Source: JBFHIJ01 sp963678775
Lineage (GTDB): Bacteria; Bacteroidota; Ignavibacteria; Kapaibacteriales; UBA2268
Direction of reading: 5' to 3'
Assembly (NCBI GenBank): GCA_963678775.2
Contig: CAXXGR010000008.1
Coordinates: 421,402 to 485,401, forward strand
DNA: 64,000 nt
Of the stretch, positions 35,907 through 43,831 are shown piece after piece. Below the pieces are notes generated by a model. The model saw nothing but the letters and a program-made list of their open reading frames with translations. It had not been told where the DNA came from and made no database searches. The stretch's first letter is position 1, and every line of letters begins with the position of its first letter. The position numbers and the translations under genes are program-made.

Positions 35907-37559
35907 TTACATCATGCCGCCCATTCCACCCATACCGCCCATTCCACCCATGTCAGGCATACCAGGCATTCCACCTTTTTCTTCAGGTTTGTCAACGATT
36001 GTAGCTTCTGTAGTCAATAGTAGACCTGAAACTGAAGCTGCATTTTCCAAAGCAACGCGAGACACTTTAGTAGGGTCAATAACGCCTGCTTCGTACATGT
36101 TGCAGAATTCATCAGTTCTTGCATTATAACCGAAAGCATCTTTGCCTTCTTTGATTTTATGCACGATTACAGATGCTTCCATTCCGGCATTAGTAACGAT
36201 TTGGCGAATTGGTTCTTCAATTGCTCTGCGGATGATATTCATACCGGTAGTTTCATCATCGTTTTCGCCTTTCATTTCACCTAATTTTTCAATTACGCGG
36301 ATGTAAGCAACGCCACCACCAGGTACGATACCTTCTTCAACTGCAGCGCGAGTTGCATGAAGAGCATCTTCAACGCGAGCTTTTTTCTCTTTCATTTCTA
36401 CTTCTGTAGCAGCACCGATTCTGATTACAGCAACACCACCTGCTAATTTAGCAAGACGTTCTTGTAATTTTTCACGATCGTAGTCAGAAGTTGATTTTTC
36501 GATTTGAGTTTTGATTTCATTAACTCTTCTTTTGATATCATCAGAAGCGCCAGCACCTTCTACGATAGTAGTGTTATCTTTGTCGATAGTGATGCGTTTA
36601 GCAGTACCAAGTTCAGCAAGTGTAGCAGCTTCCAATTTGTAGCCTTTTTCTTCGCTGATAACAGTAGCGCCGGTAAGAACTGCGATATCTTCAAGCATAG
36701 CTTTACGGCGGTCACCGAAACCTGGAGCTTTAACAGCAGCAACTTTCAATGTACCACGCAATTTGTTAACTACTAAAGTAGCTAATGCTTCGCCTTCCAA
36801 ATCTTCAGAGATAATCAAAAGACCACGACCTGACTGTGATGTTTTTTCAAGAACAGGAAGAAGCTCTTTGATGTTAGATATTTTTTTATCATAGATTAGA
36901 ATATATGGATCTTCTAAAACAGTTTCCATAGTGTCAGCGTCAGTGATAAAGTAAGGAGAAAGGTAACCGCGGTCGAACTGCATACCTTCTACAGTATCCA
37001 TTTCAGTTTCAGTACCTTTTGCTTCTTCTACAGTGATAACACCGTCTTTACCAACTTTTTCCATAGCTTCTGCAATCAATTCGCCGATAGTATTATCGTT
37101 GTTAGCAGAGATAGAGCCAACTTGAGCTATTTCTTTTTTGCCTTCTACGTCGCGAGAAAGTAGAGCTAACTCAGCAGTAACTAATTTTACAGCTTTGTCG
37201 ATACCGCGTTTCAAATCCATAGGATTTGCGCCGGCAGTAACATTTTTCAAACCTTCACGGTAGATAGCTTGAGCTAGTACAGTAGCAGTAGTAGTACCGT
37301 CACCGGCTACGTCAGAAGTTTTAGAAGCAACTTCGCGAACCATGTTAGCGCCCAAGTTTTCGATTGGATCTTCCAATTCAACTTCTTTAGCAACAGTTAC
37401 ACCATCTTTAGTAACAGTTGGTGCACCAAATTTTTTATCTATAATAACATTACGACCTTTAGGGCCTAAAGTAACTTTTACAGTGTCTGCAAGTTTGTCC
37501 ACACCTATTTTAAGGATAGAACGAGCTTCTACATCAAATTTGATGATTTTTGCACCCAT
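35907..37559 (-). CDS. groEL: Chaperonin GroEL (60 kDa)
   Basis: GroEL is the ATP-driven folding chamber that works with GroES. The 550-residue protein shows the family hallmarks: VKVTLGPKGRNVIIDKKFGAPTVTKDGVTVAKEV, the ATP-site DGTTT (VAGDGTTTATVLAQ), VEEGIVPGGGVAYIR and the Gly/Met-rich C-terminal tail (GGMGGMGGMGGMM). It is 43 nt after groES, in one operon under CIRCE control, with its own terminator. Confidence 0.98.
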   Translation of the reverse strand: MGAKIIKFDVEARSILKIGVDKLADTVKVTLGPKGRNVIIDKKFGAPTVTKDGVTVAKEVELEDPIENLGANMVREVASKTSDVAGDGTTTATVLAQAIYREGLKNVTAGANPMDLKRGIDKAVKLVTAELALLSRDVEGKKEIAQVGSISANNDNTIGELIAEAMEKVGKDGVITVEEAKGTETEMDTVEGMQFDRGYLSPYFITDADTMETVLEDPYILIYDKKISNIKELLPVLEKTSQSGRGLLIISEDLEGEALATLVVNKLRGTLKVAAVKAPGFGDRRKAMLEDIAVLTGATVISEEKGYKLEAATLAELGTAKRITIDKDNTTIVEGAGASDDIKRRVNEIKTQIEKSTSDYDREKLQERLAKLAGGVAVIRIGAATEVEMKEKKARVEDALHATRAAVEEGIVPGGGVAYIRVIEKLGEMKGENDDETTGMNIIRRAIEEPIRQIVTNAGMEASVIVHKIKEGKDAFGYNARTDEFCNMYEAGVIDPTKVSRVALENAASVSGLLLTTEATIVDKPEEKGGMPGMPDMGGMGGMGGMGGMM

Positions 37560-37602
37560 TTCATTTTCTCCAATTTAAATTATTCAATTTTAACAAAACA
37601 AA

Positions 37603-37890
37603 TTAGTCATTGATAACAGCGAATACGTCACTTTCGCGCATCATTAATAGTTCCTCTCCGTCCACGTTGATTTCTGTACCGGAGTATTTGCCATAAAGCA
37701 CTTTGTCACCTACTTTAACTTGCATTTCGATCAAGTTGCCGTTTTCCACTTTGCCTTTGCCCGCAGCAACTATTTCGCCCTGCATAGGTTTTTCTTTTGC
37801 AGTGTCCGGTAAAATAATACCGCCTTTAGTTGTTTCTTCTGCTTCTGCAGGTTTCACGATGATGCGATCATGCAATGGTTGTAGCGTCAT
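37603..37890 (-). CDS. groES: Co-chaperonin GroES
   Basis: The 95-residue lid of the GroEL chamber. I start it at the ATG at 37890 (MTLQPLHDRIIVKP), because GGGAG lies 8 nt upstream; ATG at 37896 would be 2 nt from it. Family motifs are IIVKPAEAEETTKGGIILPDTAKEKPMQGEIVAAGKG (mobile loop included) and VGDKVLYGKYSGTEI. The stress-response operator CIRCE is about 55-80 nt upstream. Confidence 0.97.
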   Translation of the reverse strand: MTLQPLHDRIIVKPAEAEETTKGGIILPDTAKEKPMQGEIVAAGKGKVENGNLIEMQVKVGDKVLYGKYSGTEINVDGEELLMMRESDVFAVIND

Positions 37891-37944
37891 CTTCATTTCT
37901 CCCAAAATTTTAGCTTACCAATGAAATAATACTTTTGATTAATG

Positions 37945-37971
37945 TTAGCACTCTTCTTTTGTGAGTGCTAA
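37945..37971 (-). promoter_or_regulatory. CIRCE element (HrcA operator) upstream of groES
   Basis: TTAGCACTC-N9-GAGTGCTAA is a perfect match to the CIRCE consensus, so groESL should be repressed by HrcA and induced by heat. hrcA is not in the window. Confidence 0.97.
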
Positions 37972-38332
37972 AACTATAACGCAAATATAAAATATTTATT
38001 GCGATAGTGCCAAGAATATTTTTTATATAGAATAATTTTTATAATAAGAAACCCAAGAATATAGAGACGCAAGTCCGCTAAGCCTTTATAAAACATAAAT
38101 ACTCGTGCAAATATATACAGCTTTGATACAACAACTAATTCGATATTTAGAGGGTTTCGTTAAGTCTTTAAAATTTGAATATTAATTTGATATATACGCA
38201 ACATATAAAATACCATTATTTAACTTTTTTTATATTCTTTTACAGCAATATATTTGCTTTGGTTTCAATTTTATTGTTAAATTTGTATTGTTAAATCTAA
38301 TAAACGCTAAATGATTAGGGAGTATATATAAC
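37972..38332. other. Intergenic gap between divergent groES and the OsmC gene
   Basis: AT-rich with no gene or clear repeat beyond CIRCE; it should hold promoters in both directions. Confidence 0.6.
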
Positions 38333-38791
38333 ATGGCATTATCTAAAGTATCAGTTTGTTGTGAAGTGAAAGATACATTTCGCACAGAAGTTACAGCTTC
38401 TCATAACTTCATTATTGATCAGCCCAAAGCCGGCGGTGGCAGTGATGAAGGGCCAAACCCATTAGAAGTATTTTTAAGCTCTTTGGGCGGATGCATTTGT
38501 GCTATAGGCAGAATCATAGCTATCCAAAAGAAAATGGATGTTAAAAGCATTAAATGTCATGTAGAAGGTGACATTGATAAAAGTGTACTTATGGGTAACA
38601 GCACTAATAATAGAGCTGGCTTTACTGAAATCAGAACTTTTGTAAATATCGATGCTGACATGACACAAAAAGAAAAAGAAGAATATTTGGAAGAAATTGA
38701 AGCTCGCTGCCCTATCGCTGATAATATGTTAAATCTTTCTACAATTAAACCAGTTGTTGTCTCAGCCGAAGAGGTTGCAGCCAAAAACTAA
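38333..38791 (+). CDS. OsmC/Ohr-family peroxide-detoxification protein
   Basis: The 152-residue protein follows the OsmC pattern: NFIIDQPKAGGGSDEGPNPLEVFLSSLGGCICAIGR with the first catalytic Cys, and EARCPIADNMLNLSTIKPVV with the second. The paired thiols reduce organic hydroperoxides. It has no signal peptide. It is monocistronic, with a terminator 34 nt after the stop, and is divergent from groESL. Confidence 0.9.
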   Translation: MALSKVSVCCEVKDTFRTEVTASHNFIIDQPKAGGGSDEGPNPLEVFLSSLGGCICAIGRIIAIQKKMDVKSIKCHVEGDIDKSVLMGNSTNNRAGFTEIRTFVNIDADMTQKEKEEYLEEIEARCPIADNMLNLSTIKPVVVSAEEVAAKN

Positions 38792-38824
38792 TATGATCTC
38801 CAATCTATTGTGGAAGAAACTAAG

Positions 38825-38853
38825 AAGCCTGTCATTTTATGATAGGCTTTCTT
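38825..38853 (+). terminator. Terminator after the OsmC gene
   Basis: AAGCCTGTCAT (38825-38835) pairs with ATGATAGGCTT (38839-38849) with one G-U pair and a 3-nt loop, followed by TCTTT. Confidence 0.8.
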
Positions 38854-39168
38854 TGTATTCCTGATACTAAAACAGTATATAAAAATAAGGAATCTTATAT
38901 CTTTTGCAATATTAAAACTATGAATAGCTATATATTAAATTCATTTAAACATATTTCACAATAAAATATGATTACATTCTTATATTTTAGTATATTGCTG
39001 TATGGTATTTTTTAGTATATTGCTATATAGTATAATACTTCTACTTGTAAGTATTGGGATGATATGCAATTAACATATTCCTGCTTTGTGGCACGGGAAA
39101 AATAGATTAGTAAATCTATTGCTGCATTATAGGAATAATATTTTTTATCTGGATCTAGGGAGTCTGTT
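38854..39168. other. Intergenic gap upstream of the octaheme cytochrome gene
   Basis: No gene. An approximately 19-nt direct repeat (TTTTAGTATATTGCTGTAT at 38986 and TTTTAGTATATTGCTATAT at 39009) sits about 150 nt before the cytochrome start and could be a regulator site. Confidence 0.55.
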
Positions 39169-40584
39169 ATGAAATTAAAACTTATGGTAACGTTTGCGTT
39201 ACTATTAGCCGGTACTTTTGGCATGTTTAGCTTTACACAAAGTGAAGAAGCTACTGCTGAAAAGCACGACCACTCCGAATACTTTGAATCTGCTTTCGCT
39301 ACTCCTCAGGATGTAACTAAAGCTTGCATGGAATGCCACGAAGAGGAAGCTAAAAACTTCCTTCACTCTCGTCATTGGAATTGGCTTGGTGAAGAATTTG
39401 AAGTTGAAGGCAAAGGCAAAATCCGTCTCGGCAAAAAAAATATCATTAATAACTTTTGTATTGCGGTTTCTTCTAACGAACCACGATGCACAAGCTGCCA
39501 CCCGGGTTACGGCTGGAAAGATGATACTTTTGACTTTACCAAAACAGAAAATATTGATTGTTTAGTATGCCACGACCAGACAGGTACTTACAAAAAAACA
39601 CCAACGGCTGCCGGGATGCCGGACCCAAGTGTAGATTTATTAGCAGTTGCAAAATCAGTTGGTAAATCTTCTGTGAATAATTGCGGTAGTTGCCACTTCA
39701 ATGGTGGTGGTGGTGCGTCAGTTAAGCATGGTGATTTAGACCCGTCTCTTTTGCAAAAAGATAAAAATGTAGATGTCCACATGGGCGGTCAAGATATGAC
39801 TTGTGTAGATTGCCACACTGCTTCTGACCATAAAATAAGTGGTGCCGGTCATGGTTCACTCGCGGAAGGTGCTAATCACATATCTTGTCAAAACTGCCAC
39901 GAAGGCAATGAAATACACAAAAACAAAAAGATAAATGCTCATATGGAAGCTTTAGCTTGCGAATCTTGCCATATCCCTTCTATTGGTAAAATCAATGCTA
40001 CTAAAACTTGGTGGGACTGGTCTACTGCCGGACAGAGAGAAGATGAAAAAGGTCCTGACGGTCATGCAGTATATGCTAAGAAAAAAGGCGACTTTAAATG
40101 GGAAAGTAACGTAGTCCCTACTTATGCATGGACTAATGGGCAATTAGACTATTATTTGTTAGGCGATAAGGTTGATGCCACCAAAGTACTCGAACTTAAT
40201 AAGATGAAAGGCGATATTTCCGATCCTAAATCTAAATTAGCTCCATTTAAAGTAATGCGAGGCAAGCAGCCTTACGATCCTGTAAATAAATATCTGATAG
40301 TACCGAAGCTATTTGGTAAAGGTGGCTACTGGAAAACTTATGACTGGGTTGCTGCTTCTGAGTTAGGTATGAAGAGCGTTGGACTTGAATTTTCAGGAAA
40401 AGTAGATTTTATTGAAACTGCTATGTACTGGCCTCAAAATCATGGTGTAGTTCCTAAGAAAAAAGCATTAAAATGTATGGATTGCCATGGTAGCAAATCC
40501 AATAGATTTGACTGGGAAGCACTTGGATATTCAGGTAATCCTATGAAAAAAGGTGGCAGAGTAAAAAATAAATTAGTTAAATAG
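39169..40584 (+). CDS. Octaheme c-type cytochrome, tetrathionate reductase (OTR) family
   Basis: This 471-residue periplasmic protein has a signal peptide and exactly eight CxxCH motifs, in order: CMECH, CTSCH, CLVCH, CGSCH, CVDCH, CQNCH, CESCH, CMDCH. The surrounding sequence (ACMECHEEEAKNFLHSRHWNW, GVVPKKKALKCMDCHGSKSNRFDWEALGYSGNP) matches the OTR family of Shewanella, which reduces tetrathionate, nitrite and hydroxylamine in vitro. It is monocistronic: no quinol dehydrogenase or other redox partner lies beside it, so the electron donor is unclear. Confidence 0.92.
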   Translation: MKLKLMVTFALLLAGTFGMFSFTQSEEATAEKHDHSEYFESAFATPQDVTKACMECHEEEAKNFLHSRHWNWLGEEFEVEGKGKIRLGKKNIINNFCIAVSSNEPRCTSCHPGYGWKDDTFDFTKTENIDCLVCHDQTGTYKKTPTAAGMPDPSVDLLAVAKSVGKSSVNNCGSCHFNGGGGASVKHGDLDPSLLQKDKNVDVHMGGQDMTCVDCHTASDHKISGAGHGSLAEGANHISCQNCHEGNEIHKNKKINAHMEALACESCHIPSIGKINATKTWWDWSTAGQREDEKGPDGHAVYAKKKGDFKWESNVVPTYAWTNGQLDYYLLGDKVDATKVLELNKMKGDISDPKSKLAPFKVMRGKQPYDPVNKYLIVPKLFGKGGYWKTYDWVAASELGMKSVGLEFSGKVDFIETAMYWPQNHGVVPKKKALKCMDCHGSKSNRFDWEALGYSGNPMKKGGRVKNKLVK

Positions 40585-40607
40585 TTTTATAGATAACTGT
40601 TAGAACT

Positions 40608-40640
40608 AAGCAGAGAGTATATCATATTCTCTGCTTTTCT
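40608..40640 (+). terminator. Terminator after the octaheme gene, overlapping a convergent stop codon
   Basis: AAGCAGAGA (40608-40616) pairs with TCTCTGCTT (40628-40636), then TTCTTTT. The stop codon of the convergent SDR gene (40622) falls in the loop. Confidence 0.8.
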
Positions 40641-42067
40641 TTTACCAGATTGCTCGCCATGCCGTCAAATACAAAGAAATGGAATGGTAAAACTGAATAC
40701 CAATACAAACGACCTAGAAGTCCATTCGGACGAAATGTAGCAGTTTGTGTAAGTATATATTTGCCGTTTTCTTGAGTAATTTCAAACTCCAGCCAAGCCT
40801 CTCCCGGAAGCTTCATTTCTGCGTATAGCATGAGCCTCATTTTTTCTTTATTTGCAACAATTACTCTCCAAAAATCCAAAGCATCGCCTGCTTTTATTTC
40901 ATGCCGGTTTGTCCTGCCACGTCGCAGACCAACACCACCCCAAAGTTTATCTAAAAAACCTCGAATCGTCCAAAGCCAATTTGCGTAAAACCAGCCGGTA
41001 TCTCCGCCAATACTCCATATATTATTTATGGTTTCATGCAAATTCAGCACTTCCTTTCGGCGAATATCCTTAAATGTGCCAAATTCCGGCACTTTGAGAA
41101 CTTTGTCTAAGTGTGAGTATTTAGTCTCCGTATTTATGGAATCTTTCCATGAGGATAGTACATTATCCTGCTCTATTTTCTTAAACGCAAGAGCTACTGC
41201 TCCTTTGTAGCTTATCAGATCAATCTCTATTAAATCTTTTATCTTTCTTTCTCCGCACACTACATCTATCTTCATTGAGTTTACCAGATTTACTGCTAAA
41301 GAGTATGAAGTGGAGGTTATAAAATATAGCCAGTAAGAAGAAAGCCTGGGAGTCATTACAGGTAATGTTAAAATGATTCTTTTTAGTCCTCTTGCCTCAG
41401 CATATTGTAGCAGCATTTCTCTATAAGTTAGTACATCATCACTTCCAATATCAAAGCTTATATTATAAAAACGCTCATCTAAAGGGATTTTGGTAAGATA
41501 TTCTATAACATTTCTGATTGCTATAGGCTGACATTTGCTTTGAAGCCAACTGGGAGTGATCATAATAGGCAGTTTTTCGCATATATCTCTGATAATCTCA
41601 AAAGATGCCGATCCGGAACCAATTATAATACCGGCACGCAAAGCTGTAAGAGCGGCTTTTGCTTCACTTAGTACATATTCAACATTAAGCCGGGAGCGCA
41701 AATGCTCTGAAAGCTTCTCTGAATTACTGATTCCACTAAGATAGAGTATATGTTTGCAACTTGTATTGTCAAGAAGCGAAACAAAGTTTTCGGCAGCAAG
41801 AGTCTCTTTGTCTTCAAAATTGCTGACAGAGCTGCTCATGGCATGAATTAGAAAGTAAGCAACATCTATTTCTTTTGGTAAAATATCCTGAGGATTATCA
41901 TTTAGAAAATCTATTTCTATCAGTTCAATCTGTTTCTCCGGATATATCGATTTGTCAAAGCGCGAGATGTCACGTAGACAGCAATAAATAGTATGTCCCT
42001 GTTCTATCAGAACGGGGAGTAAACGCTTGCCAATATAGCCGTTTGCACCGGTTAGTAGTATATTCAT
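40622..42067 (-). CDS. SDR-DUF2867 fusion protein
   Basis: The 481-residue protein has an N-terminal atypical SDR domain (LLTGANGYIGKRLLPVLIEQG, SSVSNFEDKETLAAENFVSLL, LYLSGISNSEKLSEHLRSRLNVEYVLSEAKAALTALRAGIIIGSGSASFEIIRD). The C-terminal half is DUF2867 (GDALDFWRVIVANKEKMRLMLYAEMKLPGEAWLEFEI...TATFRPNGLLGRLYWYSVLPFHFFVFDGM). This combination is common in Bacteroidota. The C-terminus has one likely membrane-associated segment. The substrate is unknown. Its last codons overlap the terminator of the convergent cytochrome gene. Confidence 0.88.
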   Translation of the reverse strand: MNILLTGANGYIGKRLLPVLIEQGHTIYCCLRDISRFDKSIYPEKQIELIEIDFLNDNPQDILPKEIDVAYFLIHAMSSSVSNFEDKETLAAENFVSLLDNTSCKHILYLSGISNSEKLSEHLRSRLNVEYVLSEAKAALTALRAGIIIGSGSASFEIIRDICEKLPIMITPSWLQSKCQPIAIRNVIEYLTKIPLDERFYNISFDIGSDDVLTYREMLLQYAEARGLKRIILTLPVMTPRLSSYWLYFITSTSYSLAVNLVNSMKIDVVCGERKIKDLIEIDLISYKGAVALAFKKIEQDNVLSSWKDSINTETKYSHLDKVLKVPEFGTFKDIRRKEVLNLHETINNIWSIGGDTGWFYANWLWTIRGFLDKLWGGVGLRRGRTNRHEIKAGDALDFWRVIVANKEKMRLMLYAEMKLPGEAWLEFEITQENGKYILTQTATFRPNGLLGRLYWYSVLPFHFFVFDGMASNLVKEKQRI

Positions 42068-42103
42068 ACAAACAGCGACGCTTCAGAGATAGAAAATATT
42101 GAA

Positions 42104-42140
42104 AAAGCGGCTTATTTCATTATCTGAAATAAGCCGCTTT
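42104..42140 (-). terminator. Terminator after aminopeptidase P
   Basis: AAAGCGGCTTATTTCA (42104-42119) pairs perfectly with TGAAATAAGCCGCTTT (42125-42140). On the minus strand it is followed by TT, with T5 in all. Confidence 0.85.
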
Positions 42141-42171
42141 AAGTTAGATTCTGCTAGATCAATCGAAAACT

Positions 42172-43467
42172 CTATTTGCCTTCGTTCATTAATTCTTCGA
42201 TTTCATCTGCTTCTGCTGGGATTGTTTCCATTAGGTCTACAGGACCGTTTTCTGTAACCAAAATATCGTTTTCTATACGGATGCCGATACCTTCTTCAGG
42301 AATGTAAATGCCCGGTTCGCAGGAGAATACCATGCCCGGTACTAATTTTTCCTGTTTGAAGCCAAGATCATGCACGTCTAAGCCCATAAAGTGAGAAGTA
42401 CCATGCATATAGTATTTGAAGAATAGCGGATTATTAGGATCTTGGTTCTTCACTTCTTCTGCTGTGAAAAGACCTAATTTGATCATTTCTGCTTCCATCA
42501 GCCCGCATACTTCTTTATGATATTCGTCAATAGTATTGCCAACAACTAATTTGGAAATAGCTTGTTTCATTACGCTTCGAACTGAATTATAGCAAGCTTT
42601 TTGTCTTTCAGTGTACTTACCGTTTACAGGAATAGTACGGCTTAAGTCGCCTGCATAGTTTGCATATTCAGCACCAAAATCAAGAAGTAAAAGGTCGCCG
42701 TCCTTACATTCTTTGTTGTTTTCTACGTAGTGAAGTACGCAAGCAGACTCACCGGAAGCCACGATAGGATTATAAGCATGACCTGTCGCTCTGTTGCTTA
42801 AAAATTCATGGATGATTTCTGCTTCTACTTGATACTCCATCATGCCCGGCTTTACATTTTTAAGCAATCTTCTGAAAGCTTTTTCTGTGATGTCGCAGGC
42901 TTCTCTCATCAAACCAACTTCTATTGGCGACTTAGCAACGCGAATGTCTCTAAGGATTTGAGCAGCGCGATAGTATTCGTGCAAAGGCCATTTAGCTTTT
43001 ACCTGGTCGATAAATCTCATATCTGCATACTGCACATCTGTAGCAAATCTAATATTTTCATTAGAGTTCAGATACACACCATCTGTGTTTGCCATAAGGT
43101 CAGTCATTACAGTGTCAAACTGATCTAACCAGTAAACAGTTCTAATACCGGATACTTCAGTAGCTTCCGGTTTAGAGTATTTTTTTCCATACCAGCGAGC
43201 CATATAGTCATTAGTTTCTTCCACAAAAAGGACTTCGCGAAGCAACTCTCTTTTGCAGTCAGGATAAATAACAAGAATAGATTTAGCTTGATCAATGCCG
43301 GAAAGGTAAAACATATCAGAATTTTGGCGGAAAGGATGAAACTGGTCACCATTTCTAGGATATTCATCATTAGAATTTATAATTGCCAATGTGTTAGGCT
43401 TCATTTCCTTAGCAAATTTAGCTCTGTTTTCAATAAAAAGTCTGCTATCGATAGGTAAGTATTTCAT
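42172..43467 (-). CDS. pepP: Xaa-Pro aminopeptidase (aminopeptidase P family)
   Basis: This pita-bread-fold metallopeptidase removes N-terminal residues before Pro. The 431-residue protein has the N-terminal domain motif NGDQFHPFRQNSDMFYLSGID and the dimetal ligands: D in LLLDFGAEYANYAGDLSRTIP, H in YMHGTSHFMGLDVHD, and E in FSCEPGIYIPEEGIGIRIENDILVTENG. No signal peptide is present, so it is cytosolic. It is monocistronic with a strong terminator. Confidence 0.94.
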   Translation of the reverse strand: MKYLPIDSRLFIENRAKFAKEMKPNTLAIINSNDEYPRNGDQFHPFRQNSDMFYLSGIDQAKSILVIYPDCKRELLREVLFVEETNDYMARWYGKKYSKPEATEVSGIRTVYWLDQFDTVMTDLMANTDGVYLNSNENIRFATDVQYADMRFIDQVKAKWPLHEYYRAAQILRDIRVAKSPIEVGLMREACDITEKAFRRLLKNVKPGMMEYQVEAEIIHEFLSNRATGHAYNPIVASGESACVLHYVENNKECKDGDLLLLDFGAEYANYAGDLSRTIPVNGKYTERQKACYNSVRSVMKQAISKLVVGNTIDEYHKEVCGLMEAEMIKLGLFTAEEVKNQDPNNPLFFKYYMHGTSHFMGLDVHDLGFKQEKLVPGMVFSCEPGIYIPEEGIGIRIENDILVTENGPVDLMETIPAEADEIEELMNEGK

Positions 43468-43831
43468 ATTACACCTGATAAATTTCTAAAATACTGTTAT
43501 TTAATTCAATATGTCAAAATATCAAAATTGTATGGCATAGGCAAGGCTAAACGATAAATTTGGAAGAAATAGTTTGATTTGTCTATTTTTAATAGAAGTA
43601 TATGTAAGTATATAAGATTTTATATTAATAGGAAAAATATAAACCCGGATTTGTCATTAGATGTCATTATAGTCCTGTAAATGACCGTAGAACCAATGAG
43701 CAAACTTCCTCTGTAAGAAAATAGTAGGTAATTGCTTATTGAACAATGGGTTGCAACCCCTTGCCAGCCAATGACTTTAGAGATATTCTTCTTTTCAAAT
43801 GACATTTTTGGGACAAACGTATATATCCCAC
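43468..43831. other. Intergenic gap with a REP-like palindrome
   Basis: No convincing gene; a 61-codon frame here (43620-43805) lacks features. GGGTTGCAACCC at 43748-43759 is a perfect palindrome within ACAATGGGTTGCAACCCC, of the sort seen in Bacteroidota REP-like repeats. Confidence 0.5.

Noticed and set aside
43620..43805. 61-codon frame in an intergenic gap
   Set aside because: No ribosome site, no conserved pattern, and it covers a REP-like palindrome.
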